Of a stretch of DNA of 64,000 bases, positions 1 through 8,510 are shown one piece after another. The DNA comes from JAGLTA01 sp023142625 (GTDB lineage Bacteria > Patescibacteriota > Patescibacteriia > JAACEG01), in the NCBI GenBank assembly GCA_030641665.1, contig DAOWHA010000050.1, positions 1 to 64,000 on the forward strand. Reading direction: 5' to 3'. Positions within the stretch are counted from its first letter, which is position 1. Each line of letters begins with the position of its first letter. The position numbers and the translations under genes were made by a program. Below the pieces are notes generated by a model, which saw only the letters and a list, made by a program, of their open reading frames with translations, was not told the DNA's origin and did no database searches.

Positions 1-938
1 CCCATTGTTTCAGGGCTTCCAATTTCCGCCAAGCCGACTGTCGGAACCGCGCCGCCTGCCATTGTTGAAAACATTCCGCTTGTTAAATTTTTGATTGTCA
101 ATAAGGAAAGCCAAATAAAAAACAGCATTACAGGACCGACTATTACCCATTGAGAAAATTTCTGCCACCATTGGGAAGCGTATTGATGCCCGAGCGGCGA
201 CGCTGAAAAAAGATAAGCGAACGGAGACAAAATTATCAAAATCCAAAGCGCGACAATTCTAATTATAAAAACCAGCGTAATAGCGGCTATAACAACCAAA
301 GCGATTAACGCAACAACTAACGCTAATAAAATTGTAATTCCAATATTTAAAGCGCTAATTTTTTTTACTGATTCGTCAGTAAGTGTTTTATGATCACTGG
401 CCAACTCGCTAATATCCATATTCAATAAATGATTTATTCCTAAGGCGTCCATAAAATTCCCAGCGCCGATCTGCTGAATTCCGCTGGCAAAAGTCAAAGT
501 TATAATCTGCGAAGCGTCAATTAAAATTCCGCAGATCAATTTTGAAAAATTGATCAAAATCGCCATTAAAATAAGTTTTGGCAGCCAAGTGCGGTAATGG
601 TAAGTCTGTATCTGTAAAATAGAAGCGATAGCGATAATCAAAAGAACAATCACAAATCCCATATTGCAAATATCCCGTATAATCTCCCAGCCGATAATAA
701 CCGGCTCAGCATTTATGAAAGTATTATATTCAATAACAACAAGAAAAAGACTAACTATTACGCCTATTAATAGTCCTACTCCTGCCACAAGCCAATAAAC
801 AAGCCAAGACGCCGCGTCTAAAATATGCGGCAATATTTCTATCGCGCTTGCGAACGGGCAAATTAAAAAAGACGCAAAAAACAGCGTTAATACTGAAATA
901 ATCTTTTTACTTTGCCTTATTCTATTGACAAAACGCAT
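1..938 (-). CDS. TrbL/VirB6-like polytopic membrane protein (3' part outside window)
   Basis: The frame is open from an ATG at 936-938 to the left edge (312 codons seen), so the C-terminus is missing. The protein starts with a signal-like hydrophobic segment (about residues 10-28, ending FASA). Several long membrane segments follow, then a conserved-looking stretch with a Trp pair and aromatic residues (SQWWQKFSQW) before another membrane segment. This many-helix layout with a soluble loop near residues 150-190 matches the VirB6/TrbL channel proteins of type IV secretion-like systems, which CPR genomes often carry with VirB2/TrbC-like proteins such as those at 41300-49505. Family assignment is by architecture only. 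Other polytopic exporters remain possible. Confidence 0.6.
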   Translation of the reverse strand, partial: MRFVNRIRQSKKIISVLTLFFASFLICPFASAIEILPHILDAASWLVYWLVAGVGLLIGVIVSLFLVVIEYNTFINAEPVIIGWEIIRDICNMGFVIVLLIIAIASILQIQTYHYRTWLPKLILMAILINFSKLICGILIDASQIITLTFASGIQQIGAGNFMDALGINHLLNMDISELASDHKTLTDESVKKISALNIGITILLALVVALIALVVIAAITLVFIIRIVALWILIILSPFAYLFSASPLGHQYASQWWQKFSQWVIVGPVMLFFIWLSLLTIKNLTSGMFSTMAGGAVPTVGLAEIGSPETM

Positions 939-953
939 ATTTTAGTTTATAAT
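925..953 (+). promoter_or_regulatory. Sigma-70-type promoter for the 1005 gene
   Basis: TTGACA at 925-930 and TATAAT at 948-953 are separated by exactly 17 nt, a perfect consensus. The start would fall near 960, giving a leader of about 45 nt with a strong Shine-Dalgarno (AAGGAGGG at 992-999). The -35 box overlaps the first codons of the divergent TrbL-like gene. Confidence 0.75.
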
Positions 954-1004
954 ACAAGTAAATTTAATTTTAATCTAAAATAACTTTTTATAAGGAGGGA
1001 AACA

Positions 1005-1403
1005 ATGAGATCATTAAAAATTTTAAGTTTTTTTGTTATTAGTTTATCGTTTGTTTCCGTCGTATTCGCAAATAATTTTTTTCTTTCATCTCAAATGAAA
1101 GAAGATATATTGGGTTATAAGCCCAATAAATGCACGACGGTTCAAAGGATAGTGGGCAATCCAGCCCTCTATCAACCAAAAAGATTTTCTGACATATTCC
1201 TTATTCCAGTAGCAGTTCAAACAGTCACGACTTTTGTGACTGAAAACAGAATTGATTTTGCCATTATTTTACAAAAAAAGAATGGGGAATGGAAATTTTT
1301 TAAAACTCAAACTAGGCAGCAAATCCTTAGTAGATTCGCAAAAGATGACCTTTATGAAGAATCTGAATTAGACGATTTGCTTAATAAATCTGTGGGTTTT
1401 TAA
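1005..1403 (+). CDS. Small exported protein of unknown function
   Basis: A 132-residue protein with an N-terminal signal peptide (basic MRSLK, hydrophobic core, cleavage probably after VFA near residue 22). The mature part is about 110 residues and mixed charged/hydrophobic. One Cys (KPNKCTTVQ) is visible and there is no obvious catalytic motif. The ATG follows AAGGAGGG by 5 nt and a consensus promoter lies upstream. A Rho-independent terminator follows at once, so this is a monocistronic unit facing away from the TrbL-like gene. I do not recognise the family. Confidence 0.7.
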   Translation: MRSLKILSFFVISLSFVSVVFANNFFLSSQMKEDILGYKPNKCTTVQRIVGNPALYQPKRFSDIFLIPVAVQTVTTFVTENRIDFAIILQKKNGEWKFFKTQTRQQILSRFAKDDLYEESELDDLLNKSVGF

Positions 1404-1415
1404 AATGCCCGCTCC

Positions 1416-1479
1416 AACCCCGCCTTAGCACCCCCGTCATTATGCAACCATAAATGCATATCAAATGGCGGGGTTTTTT
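1416..1479 (+). terminator. Rho-independent terminator with a branched loop
   Basis: AACCCCGCC (1416-1424) pairs with GGCGGGGTT (1467-1475) and runs into six T. The 42-nt loop contains an inner hairpin (TATGCA / TGCATA), so the structure would be forked rather than simple. It lies 12 nt after the stop of the small exported protein. Confidence 0.65.
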
Positions 1480-1509
1480 CTTGGCTGAAATAATAAAAAC
1501 GAACAATCA

Positions 1510-1872
1510 TTATGCCGCGCATCGTTCTAATAATTTTATCTCCAATATTTTTACTCTTTTTTCTAAAGCGTCAACTCTATCCAAATCCGCTTTTTGCGTT
1601 AGTGTTTTTCTAATATCAATAATTTCTGATTTAATATCTTTAATATCATCGTCAATATTGGAAAGCAAATTAAAAACAGTCTGAAAATTTGATTTTGTTT
1701 CATTTTTAAATTCAATAAACTCCTGATGATTTCGGTCAACTTTTTGATCAAGGTTGTCAACTTTTTCATTAAGACTTGAATATATCTCCACTAATCCATT
1801 AAGTTTTGAATTCACATCCTCAAGAATAATAGTGAAATGGTCTTTTGAAATTTTATCTGTCTTTTTTAACAT
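1510..1872 (-). CDS. Coiled-coil protein of unknown function
   Basis: A 120-residue, highly charged protein with heptad-like spacing of Leu/Ile/Val from about residue 15 to 115 (e.g. VDNLDQKVDRN, IDDDIKDIKSEI). It has no Cys pairs, signal peptide or membrane segment. It starts 6 bp downstream of the small gene at 1879-2061 on the same strand, so the two are probably co-transcribed. The shape is of a structural or scaffold coiled coil. No specific function can be given. Confidence 0.55.
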   Translation of the reverse strand: MLKKTDKISKDHFTIILEDVNSKLNGLVEIYSSLNEKVDNLDQKVDRNHQEFIEFKNETKSNFQTVFNLLSNIDDDIKDIKSEIIDIRKTLTQKADLDRVDALEKRVKILEIKLLERCAA

Positions 1873-1878
1873 AAAATT

Positions 1879-2061
1879 TTATTTTTTAATTTTTTTCGCA
1901 AGCAATTTTTCGCGAACTTTTTCATGACGCTCAAATCTCTCTAATTGTTCTTTACTAAATGCTCTTTTCATATCTTTTATGATAATATCTAGTATGGCGC
2001 TCATTTCTTTTAAAAATTTCGCAAGATATTCTTTTGAAATTTTTCTTGCTTTCCTTGGCAT
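1879..2061 (-). CDS. Small basic helical protein
   Basis: A 60-residue protein rich in Lys/Arg/Glu (MPRKARKISKEYL... ending KKIKK). It is predicted helical, without Cys or membrane segments, and lies immediately upstream of the coiled-coil gene. A small basic protein paired with an acidic coiled coil could be a two-gene unit, but no toxin-antitoxin motif is visible. An overlapping frame at 1955-2164 is less likely to be coding because it has a poorer residue composition. Confidence 0.4.
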   Translation of the reverse strand: MPRKARKISKEYLAKFLKEMSAILDIIIKDMKRAFSKEQLERFERHEKVREKLLAKKIKK

Positions 2062-2141
2062 ATACTTTTAAATTTTTAATTTCTATTATTATACCATAAA
2101 ATAAAAAAATCGCCATAAAAAATAAAAATAAAAAATTCTGC

Positions 2142-3923
2142 TTACATCTCTTCCATTGTTTCAATTCCTAATAAATCCAGCCCCTTTTTTATAACCTGCG
2201 CGACGCAAAAAATTAGAAGCAGCCGCGCTTTTTTTGTCTCTTTATCAATTTTTAGGACAGGAGATTGATGGTAAAAATTATGAAATATTTTAGCCAATCC
2301 GTAAAGATATTTTGCTAAAATTGACGGATCGTAATTTTTGCCTGCTTGCTTTATTATGCTTGAAAATTTAGATAGTTCAAAAATCAAACTTGCGTCAGCC
2401 GCATCAGATAATTTGCTAAAATCAACATCAATAACATCAACAACTTTCGACTTTCGACTTTCGACTTTCGACTTATTCTTCTGGATAATTCCGATAATCC
2501 GCGCGTAGGTGTATTGCAGATAAGGTCCTGTGTTTCCCGTGAATGATAAAGATTTCTTTGGATTAAAATTAACAATATTTTTTGCGCCATATTGCAAAAT
2601 ATAATATTTCAAAGCTCCTAAAACGATAACTTTTGCCCGCCCCGCAATCTCTTTTTTGCTTAATTTTTTATTCCGTTTTTTAATTTCTGCTTCCGCCGCT
2701 CCTTTTAATTCCGCAAGCAGACTATCAATGTCGACTTTCACGCCCTCGCGAGATTTCAGTTTTCCGCCTTCAACATTCACCATTCCATAGCTAAGATGGC
2801 GCATATTTTTAGCAGCATTGAATTTCAAAATGTCTAAAATAGCAAATAATTGCTTCTGTGATAAGTCCTGCTCGCTCGCGATAACATGAACTATTTTATT
2901 CAACTTATAATCCTTGCATTTTAAGTATGATAAATAAATATCCTGTGTTATATAAAGCGCCGTGCCGTCGCTCCGCAATAAAAATTTATTCGGCAGATTA
3001 TATTTTTTTAAATCAGCCAAAACAGCGCCCCCTTCTTTTATGAATTTTTTTTGCTTTAATCCTTTTAAAATAATATATCTGCCTTTTTTATAATAATTGC
3101 TTTCAAAATAAAATTTATCAAAACCGACCCCGAGCTCATCGCAACTCTCTTTAATTCCTTTTAACGCCCAGTTATTCATCTTTTTCCAAAGAGCCCGAAC
3201 TTTCTTATCTCCTTTTTCCCATTTTTGCAAAAGCTCTTGCGCCTCTTTTTCAATTTCTGGATTTTCTTTTCTTAACTTGTCAAACAAAACATAATAATCC
3301 CCGACAAAATGATCGCTTTTTATCTTTTCGCTTTTTGGAGTTTTTTTGTTTCCCATTTTTTGATAAGCAAGCATTGACTTGCAAATATGAATTCCTCTGT
3401 CGTTTATCAAACAAGTTTTTATAACTTTATATCCATTAGTTTTTAAAATTTTACTTACGCTCCATCCGATAAATGCGTTGCGGCTATGCCCTAAATGCAG
3501 CGGTTTATTTGTGTTTGGCGATAAATACTCGATCATTATTTTTCTGTTTTTTCCAATATCAGATTCTCCGATTTTGTCTTTTTTTAAAAAAACCTCGCTT
3601 AAAATTAGTTCTGCTGATCTTTCTTTATTTATAAAAAAATTCAGATAAGTGTCTTGATTTTTTACCTTGCGAATAAGTCCTTCTTTTTTTAATCTAATAT
3701 TTTTTGATAATTTCACCGCGATTTCAGCAGGCGATTTTCTAAAACTTTTTGCTAACGCAAAACAAGGGAGCGTAAAATCTCCCATCTCTCTTTCCGGAGG
3801 ATAAATAATTTCCAGTTCTTTTAAAATTTTTATATCAATAAACTGCTTTAATAATTCAAAAATCTCCTTAATCGCTAAAGATGCAAACCTACCTTCAATT
3901 TTTGAATTTAATTTATACTGCAT
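2142..3923 (-). CDS. argS: Arginyl-tRNA synthetase
   Basis: Class I aminoacyl-tRNA synthetase that charges tRNA-Arg (ATP + Arg). The 593 residues match the family length. An N-terminal additional domain comes first, then the HIGH-type signature in PLHLGHSRN (about residues 138-147), the catalytic Rossmann core, a KMSKS-like KLKSREG (about 386-393), and a C-terminal DALR-type helical anticodon domain. Between core and anticodon domain, at about residues 482-494, a run coded by four tandem 7-bp repeats (2444-2471) adds KSKVESRKSKV without breaking the frame. The gene lies 7 bp downstream of the nucleotidyltransferase gene, so the two probably share a transcript. Confidence 0.95.
   Translation of the reverse strand: MQYKLNSKIEGRFASLAIKEIFELLKQFIDIKILKELEIIYPPEREMGDFTLPCFALAKSFRKSPAEIAVKLSKNIRLKKEGLIRKVKNQDTYLNFFINKERSAELILSEVFLKKDKIGESDIGKNRKIMIEYLSPNTNKPLHLGHSRNAFIGWSVSKILKTNGYKVIKTCLINDRGIHICKSMLAYQKMGNKKTPKSEKIKSDHFVGDYYVLFDKLRKENPEIEKEAQELLQKWEKGDKKVRALWKKMNNWALKGIKESCDELGVGFDKFYFESNYYKKGRYIILKGLKQKKFIKEGGAVLADLKKYNLPNKFLLRSDGTALYITQDIYLSYLKCKDYKLNKIVHVIASEQDLSQKQLFAILDILKFNAAKNMRHLSYGMVNVEGGKLKSREGVKVDIDSLLAELKGAAEAEIKKRNKKLSKKEIAGRAKVIVLGALKYYILQYGAKNIVNFNPKKSLSFTGNTGPYLQYTYARIIGIIQKNKSKVESRKSKVVDVIDVDFSKLSDAADASLIFELSKFSSIIKQAGKNYDPSILAKYLYGLAKIFHNFYHQSPVLKIDKETKKARLLLIFCVAQVIKKGLDLLGIETMEEM
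2443..2474. repeat. Heptamer tandem repeat inside argS
   Basis: Four copies of the 7-mer ACTTTCG (2444-2471) lie in the argS reading frame. A second, looser repetition (AACATCA at 2424-2440) sits next to it. Three 7-mers make 21 bp, or seven codons, which keeps the frame. The same kind of 7-bp array is found in miaB, atpA, recG and intergenic DNA. Confidence 0.8.
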
Positions 3924-3930
3924 AAAAAAA

Positions 3931-4380
3931 TTATTTAAAACTTTTCACACGCGACTCAGACGCTTTTTTTATTAAAGCAGAACTTGAATTCAGTTTATCG
4001 CCACCGACATTATCAACCATTTTAATATTTAATTCTTTGCAAAGCGCGGCCTCTGGCAAATTGCTTTCGTGTCTGTCGCCGCCATTTGCAAAAATATCAG
4101 GATTAATCTCTTTTAAGGATTTGCATACGGATATGTCTTTATCAATTGAAATAAACGCTTTGTCTACCCATTTTATAGCGCTAACAATCTCAGCCCTGTC
4201 ATTTTCAGGCATAAAAAGCACTCTGCCCTTTACTATAACCTGCGAATCATTATTGATTATCACTACTAAATAATCGCCGAGTTTTTTAGCGTCTTTAAAT
4301 AATTTAAGATGCCCTGTATGCAAGGGGTTAAAATAACCGCTCACGGCAACAACTATTTTCTTGCTTTCTGTTTTATCCAT
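3931..4380 (-). CDS. Cytidylyltransferase-like nucleotidyltransferase
   Basis: A 149-residue protein of the HIGH-superfamily nucleotidyltransferases. The glycine-rich GYFNPLHTGHLKLF at residues 15-28 contains the HxGH nucleotide-binding motif, and a serine-rich NSSSALI near residue 133 stands where the ISSSxxR-type motif normally lies. Relatives include glycerol-3-phosphate cytidylyltransferase and the adenylyltransferase half of HldE/RfaE, which activate a phosphorylated sugar or polyol for envelope polymers. The acceptor substrate cannot be read from the sequence. It is the first gene of a two-gene unit with argS. Confidence 0.75.
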   Translation of the reverse strand: MDKTESKKIVVAVSGYFNPLHTGHLKLFKDAKKLGDYLVVIINNDSQVIVKGRVLFMPENDRAEIVSAIKWVDKAFISIDKDISVCKSLKEINPDIFANGGDRHESNLPEAALCKELNIKMVDNVGGDKLNSSSALIKKASESRVKSFK

Positions 4381-4417
4381 ACTTTTAAAATATTTTTATA
4401 AAATAAAATTGTTATAA

Positions 4418-4446
4418 TTGACTAACTTAATAAAATTTTGTAATAT
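4418..4446 (+). promoter_or_regulatory. Candidate promoter for the phosphohexomutase unit
   Basis: TTGACT at 4418-4423 and TAATAT at 4441-4446 are separated by 17 nt. The region is very AT-rich and another TATAAT-like hexamer lies near 4460, so the exact start is uncertain. Confidence 0.4.
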
Positions 4447-4503
4447 CTATTTATAGTTATAATACTATTATTAAATTAAATTTCAATAATAAACAAAAAA
4501 TTT

Positions 4504-5895
4504 ATGAGAATAGATGAAACTATTTTTAGAAAATATGATATTCGCGGAAAATATCCGAAGGAAATTAACGAAGAAGCCGCTTATAAAATCGCCTTGAGTT
4601 TTAGTAATCTATTTCCAGATATAAAACAGGTCGCTATTGGGGGAGATATTAGAAAAAGCACTCCCAAGCTTAAAGATGCTATGATTAAAGGTCTTATTGA
4701 CGGAGGCAAGAAGGTTATTGATGTTGGAATTGTAATATCCCCTGTGGTATTTTTTTCTGTCTGCCATTATAATTTTGATTGCGGAATTGTTATTACGGCG
4801 TCTCATTTAGGAGAAGGTTTTAATGGAATTAAAATAGTCTTTAAAAATGCCTATCCTACGCTGCCCGAGCATTATGACAAAATTAAAAATCTCATTATAA
4901 ATAATAAATTATCTAAAACAAAAAATCAAAAAACAACAATCAAAAAAATAGATGCTGAAAAAGATTATATTAAATATATTACAAGTAAAATAAGCATAAA
5001 AAAACCGCTCAAACTTATCATAGATACCGGCAATGGAACTTCTCGCTTGCTTCCGGAAAAAATATTTAAAATACTTGGATGCGAAGCGAGCACTATATAT
5101 TCAGACCCTGACGATTCATTTCCTAATCATATTCCTGATCCGTATCATAAAGAAAATATGATGGATTTAAAAAAAGAAGTTTTAAAAAAAGGAGCGGATT
5201 TAGGAATCGGCTATGACGGCGACGGCGATCGAGCCGGCTTTATAGACAATAAAGGAAATTTAATAAATGGGGACGCCTTATTGATGGCTTTTACTAAAAA
5301 TGCTTTTAAAAAAAAATTAGGACCTATCGTGGTTGATTCAAGGGCATCCTTGGCTTTAATTGAAGAAGTAGAAAAAAACAAGCAACGCATTGAATTAACA
5401 GTCGGGTATCACGCAGCCGTTCTTGATAAAATAATTGAATTAAACGCTGTTTTTGGAGGCGAAGTCACATGCCATTTCTATTTTCCATTAGAATATTATT
5501 TAATTGACGATGCTTTGTTCGCTTCATTAAAATTAGTTCAAATCGCTTCTGAAAAAGAAGACTTCTCGGATTATATGAATTCTTTGCCGAGATATTGCGC
5601 TAGCGAAGAAATTTTTATAGAATTCCCTGACACAAAAAAATATTTGGCTGTTGATAATTTTACTAAAATGGTAAAAGAAAAAAATCTTGATATCAATGAT
5701 GTTGACGGCGCTAGAATAAATTTTAAAAACGGCTGGGGAATTGTCCGTCCGTCAAATACTTCTGCTTTTATAAAAGTTAAATTTGAAGGAAAAACAGATA
5801 AGGATTTATTAGATATAACTCGCAAAATAGTAGGTTTAATGGATGAGTCTGGAATTATAATGCCTGAAAGCAAAAGAAAGAAAATCGGCTTATAA
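4504..5895 (+). CDS. Phosphomannomutase/phosphoglucomutase family enzyme
   Basis: A 463-residue alpha-D-phosphohexomutase, which interconverts hexose 1- and 6-phosphates for nucleotide-sugar synthesis. All four active-site loops are recognisable: the phosphoserine loop (TASHLGEGFNGIK, about residues 99-111), the metal loop DGDGDR (about 239-244), the sugar-specificity loop (GGEVTCHF, about 319-326) and the phosphate-binding loop RPSNTSAF (about 417-424). Two loops differ from the usual TASHNP and GEMSGH, so substrate preference is uncertain. The next gene, a HAD phosphatase, starts 22 bp downstream and the two are followed by a terminator, forming an envelope-sugar unit. Confidence 0.85.
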   Translation: MRIDETIFRKYDIRGKYPKEINEEAAYKIALSFSNLFPDIKQVAIGGDIRKSTPKLKDAMIKGLIDGGKKVIDVGIVISPVVFFSVCHYNFDCGIVITASHLGEGFNGIKIVFKNAYPTLPEHYDKIKNLIINNKLSKTKNQKTTIKKIDAEKDYIKYITSKISIKKPLKLIIDTGNGTSRLLPEKIFKILGCEASTIYSDPDDSFPNHIPDPYHKENMMDLKKEVLKKGADLGIGYDGDGDRAGFIDNKGNLINGDALLMAFTKNAFKKKLGPIVVDSRASLALIEEVEKNKQRIELTVGYHAAVLDKIIELNAVFGGEVTCHFYFPLEYYLIDDALFASLKLVQIASEKEDFSDYMNSLPRYCASEEIFIEFPDTKKYLAVDNFTKMVKEKNLDINDVDGARINFKNGWGIVRPSNTSAFIKVKFEGKTDKDLLDITRKIVGLMDESGIIMPESKRKKIGL

Positions 5896-5917
5896 AAAAT
5901 TTTTATATTTTAAAAAT

Positions 5918-6673
5918 ATGCGACCAATAAATTGTTTAACAAAAAAAATTTTAGGCAAGATAAAACTTATTGTTTTTGATGTTGACGGCGTTTTGGTTCC
6001 TCGCGGAACTAAAATAGAACAAAAAGGCAATTGGACGACTTTTGAAACAAAAAGAATCGCTAAAAAACAGATTAATCAGATAAAAAAATTGCGCGAACTC
6101 GGATTCCTTATAAATATAAGCTCTGGAAGAGGGCTTTATATGCTACAAGATATGTTTAGGGAAATATTGACATTTACCAGTTTGACCTACGAAAACGGCA
6201 GCGCCACTTGGATTAACGGGGATGTAATACAGCACACTAACAGCTATAAATATTTGCGCGAAATATTTCCTAAACTGCAAAAAATTTCAGACAAACTCAT
6301 TAAAGGATTTGAGCCGAAAGAATTTATAATCACGATACATTGCCATAAACGGGTGCAAAAAATTGAAAATATCGTGAGCGAATATGATAATCTTTATACT
6401 GTTTGGAACGGGGAAGCTTATGATATCGGCGTAAAAGATATTCAATCTAAAGGCGTTGGCTTAAAAGCTTTTATTAAACATCTTAAATTAAAAAAAAAGA
6501 ATGTGCTTGCTATCGGTGATAATTACAATGACAAAGAACTGATTGAATGCGCGGGCGTTAAAATTACCGCTGATAAAAGCGTGTTAAAAGGCGATTTTTA
6601 TATTCCCCTTGAAGGAAAATTATTGCCTGCGGATTTATTGATGGCGCAAATAATTAAGGAGATAAGCAGATAA
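5918..6673 (+). CDS. HAD-family sugar phosphatase
   Basis: A 251-residue haloacid dehalogenase-type phosphatase. Motif I is FDVDGVLVP (about residues 19-27, nucleophile Asp plus general acid Asp), motif II is a Ser in ISSGRG (about 66-71), and motif IV is AIGDNYNDKEL (about 199-209). The cap insertion between motifs II and III suits a C2-type (Cof-like) enzyme acting on a small phosphorylated sugar. It follows the phosphohexomutase closely and probably acts in the same carbohydrate pathway. KDO-8-P or trehalose-P type specificities cannot be told apart here. Confidence 0.75.
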   Translation: MRPINCLTKKILGKIKLIVFDVDGVLVPRGTKIEQKGNWTTFETKRIAKKQINQIKKLRELGFLINISSGRGLYMLQDMFREILTFTSLTYENGSATWINGDVIQHTNSYKYLREIFPKLQKISDKLIKGFEPKEFIITIHCHKRVQKIENIVSEYDNLYTVWNGEAYDIGVKDIQSKGVGLKAFIKHLKLKKKNVLAIGDNYNDKELIECAGVKITADKSVLKGDFYIPLEGKLLPADLLMAQIIKEISR

Positions 6674-6746
6674 TTATTACAAATAATTTTTATCCGCAAG
6701 CCAAAACGATTTAATTTCTTTAAATTACAAAATTTAAAAATCAACA

Positions 6747-6797
6747 AAAAAACAGCCAATAAGTATTACTTCACTTACTGGCTGTTTTATTTTTTCC
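6747..6797 (+). terminator. Terminator after the phosphohexomutase unit
   Basis: AACAGCCAATAAGT (6751-6764) pairs with ACTTACTGGCTGTT (6773-6786) and is flanked by A-runs on the left and T-runs on the right. It can therefore act for the plus-strand unit and, less strongly, in the opposite direction. Confidence 0.75.
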
Positions 6798-6895
6798 GTT
6801 TTAACTTTTTAAAATAAAACTTTCTTGAATTAATATTTTTTTAAAAAATTAAGCATTTTTTAAATTTATAAAATTTTTTAATTTAAAAAGTTCAA

Positions 6896-6928
6896 AGGGC
6901 TTGTTCGCAAATTGCGCGAACAAGCCCT
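6896..6928 (-). terminator. Terminator of the 85-aa membrane protein gene
   Basis: A strong GC-rich stem, AGGGCTTGTTCGC with GCGAACAAGCCCT, starts 8 nt after the stop of the minus-strand gene. A moderately T-rich stretch follows on that strand. Confidence 0.6.
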
Positions 6929-6935
6929 GTTAATA

Positions 6936-7193
6936 TTAAGGAAATATATCTTTTCTTTTTCTGCAGCCGCCTATAATAGCAGCTGCAAAAATAAAAAAAA
7001 TGCATCCTCCAAAAAGGAGGTAAATCAACCAATTCGGATCCAGTATCAGTGGATCTAATTTCAATTCCGCTGGCAGCGGAGCGATTTGTCTTAATTTTTC
7101 TTTTGCCACCTCATTAGAGAAATGACATAAAATACCAAAACTGCCAAAAATAAATCCAGTAATTCCAAAAATCCAAGAAAAAAATTTCTTCAT
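6936..7193 (-). CDS. Small two-helix membrane protein
   Basis: 85 residues with an N-terminal membrane segment (about residues 5-24) and a second one (about 55-75) ending in a basic tail (CRKRKD). The 30-residue loop is mildly charged. A Shine-Dalgarno AAGGAG lies 9 nt before the ATG. It is a single gene with its own terminator. No family is recognised. Confidence 0.6.
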   Translation of the reverse strand: MKKFFSWIFGITGFIFGSFGILCHFSNEVAKEKLRQIAPLPAELKLDPLILDPNWLIYLLFGGCIFFIFAAAIIGGCRKRKDIFP

Positions 7194-7321
7194 TTTTTAG
7201 TCTCCTTTTTTTATTTTGTTATTCCCGCAAACCGCGAGAAAAAAATATACAAAAGAACACTCTCCGCACTTTGCGGGGATTAGAGAATAATAGCATATTT
7301 TTAAAAAAATGCAATAGATAT

Positions 7322-7512
7322 TGTCTTTGCGAGAAGCGAATAGAGCGATAGCGGAATGAGCGACGAAGCAATCCCATTACTGAGCGAACAAATCTGTAAT
7401 TATAAATTTTTTTGCGTAAACAAAATATTGCTTTTGCATAGTTTATGCGTTATTAACGAGATTGCTTCGTCGCACCTCACTCGCTCCGCTCGTTCAACTC
7501 CTCGCAAAAACA
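7322..7512. mobile_element. TGTCTTTGCGAG inverted-repeat element, copy 1 (191 bp)
   Basis: Ends are TGTCTTTGCGAGAAG and CTCGCAAAAACA, with about 60 bp of imperfect inverted repeat including the shared inner motif GACGAAGCAATC. The interior on the minus strand still holds ATGCAAAAGCAATATTTTG, matching the first codons of the GIY-YIG gene at 58724-59029, followed by an open run to TAA. It is the most informative short copy. It stops 1 bp before the aldolase stop codon. Confidence 0.85.
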
Positions 7513-7513
7513 A

Positions 7514-8443
7514 TTATTTTTTTAGCTCCGTCTCTCCTAAAAATATCTTATATGCTTCTTCCGCGGTATAATTATATAATACTACGGCGGAAATAGCGTT
7601 TGCCATTCTGACAGATTCATTTAATCTTCGCTGGTAAATATTCCTACCTACTGCCGCTCCTTTTGTTCCGCTGATATGAATCTGATTGTATAAACTCTGT
7701 AAGAAGCGCTTCGGATCCTTCTTGCTTCCGCCAACGCAAATTACGCCTGTCCTGCCTGCGGCAATAACAGCTTCTTTGAATTTTTTGCTTGCTTTCGCGC
7801 TCCCGTTTCGCCCATACGGATAATTTATTTTAACAAAATCCGCTCCAAGGCAGACCGCCGCGCCTGCTCCGCCCGCTATTAAATGCAAATCATTTTCATC
7901 TTTAACCGCTCTGCCGCGCGGATATATCCAGATAACAGCTATCATCCCTTCTTTATGCGCTTCATAGATCAGGTTTGCGGCCTGATTAAACATCTCGGAT
8001 TCATACCAACTCCCGATATAAATCGTATAGCCAACTCCGAGAATATTTAATTTTGCCTGTCTTTTAAATTCTATAATTTTTTCAAAGTCCAGCCAAATAT
8101 TTCCAAAAGGGTCTTTTTGCTCTTTTTTTAATAAATGCGTTTTTGAGTTAGCTTTAATCAGATAAGGGACATGGGGATAATCTCTGCCATATTTTGCGAT
8201 TAAGCCGAGTTGCGCGGCAAAAACGCCAATATGCGCCTTGCTTGCTATTTTAAAATAGTGTTCCGGATCGGCAACCTCTTTAGGGATATTCTTGGCGACA
8301 AAATCATCATTAAGATGTTCAATTTTCTGGTCGCCAGCGAACATCATCAGCCGACCTGTGCCGTTAGTGGCTAATCTAAAATTTTTTTTATATTCTTTTT
8401 CTTTGCCTTTCGGCACTGATAAAGGAATGTTTATTTTTAGCAT
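7514..8443 (-). CDS. Class I fructose-bisphosphate aldolase (DhnA/archaeal type)
   Basis: A 309-residue TIM-barrel aldolase of the DeoC/LacD/FbaB superfamily. It probably cleaves fructose 1,6-bisphosphate to triose phosphates, or makes it in gluconeogenesis. Visible landmarks are the N-terminal AGDQKIEHLN (about residues 36-45), WIYPRG (about 172-177) and DFVKINYPYG (about 203-212) with the likely Schiff-base Lys. GVICVGGSKKDP (about 234-245) and GAAVGRNIYQR (about 261-271) form the phosphate-binding end. Related enzymes make an aromatic precursor (ADH synthase), so the substrate is not certain. The repeat element touches its 3' end. Confidence 0.8.
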   Translation of the reverse strand: MLKINIPLSVPKGKEKEYKKNFRLATNGTGRLMMFAGDQKIEHLNDDFVAKNIPKEVADPEHYFKIASKAHIGVFAAQLGLIAKYGRDYPHVPYLIKANSKTHLLKKEQKDPFGNIWLDFEKIIEFKRQAKLNILGVGYTIYIGSWYESEMFNQAANLIYEAHKEGMIAVIWIYPRGRAVKDENDLHLIAGGAGAAVCLGADFVKINYPYGRNGSAKASKKFKEAVIAAGRTGVICVGGSKKDPKRFLQSLYNQIHISGTKGAAVGRNIYQRRLNESVRMANAISAVVLYNYTAEEAYKIFLGETELKK

Positions 8444-8510
8444 AAAAAAATAAAATTAAAAAATTAAATAATAATTGCCAAATTGGTAATTGCAAATTGC
8501 AAATTTATTT

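Noticed and set aside
2443..2474. CRISPR array for the short tandem repeats
   Set aside because: Units are 7 bp with no spacers and lie inside a gene. No cas genes are in the window.
7356..7571. Reading frames beginning MSDEAIPLLSEQ within the repeats (also at 28740 and 26044)
   Set aside because: They are translations of the inverted-repeat elements, not conserved proteins.
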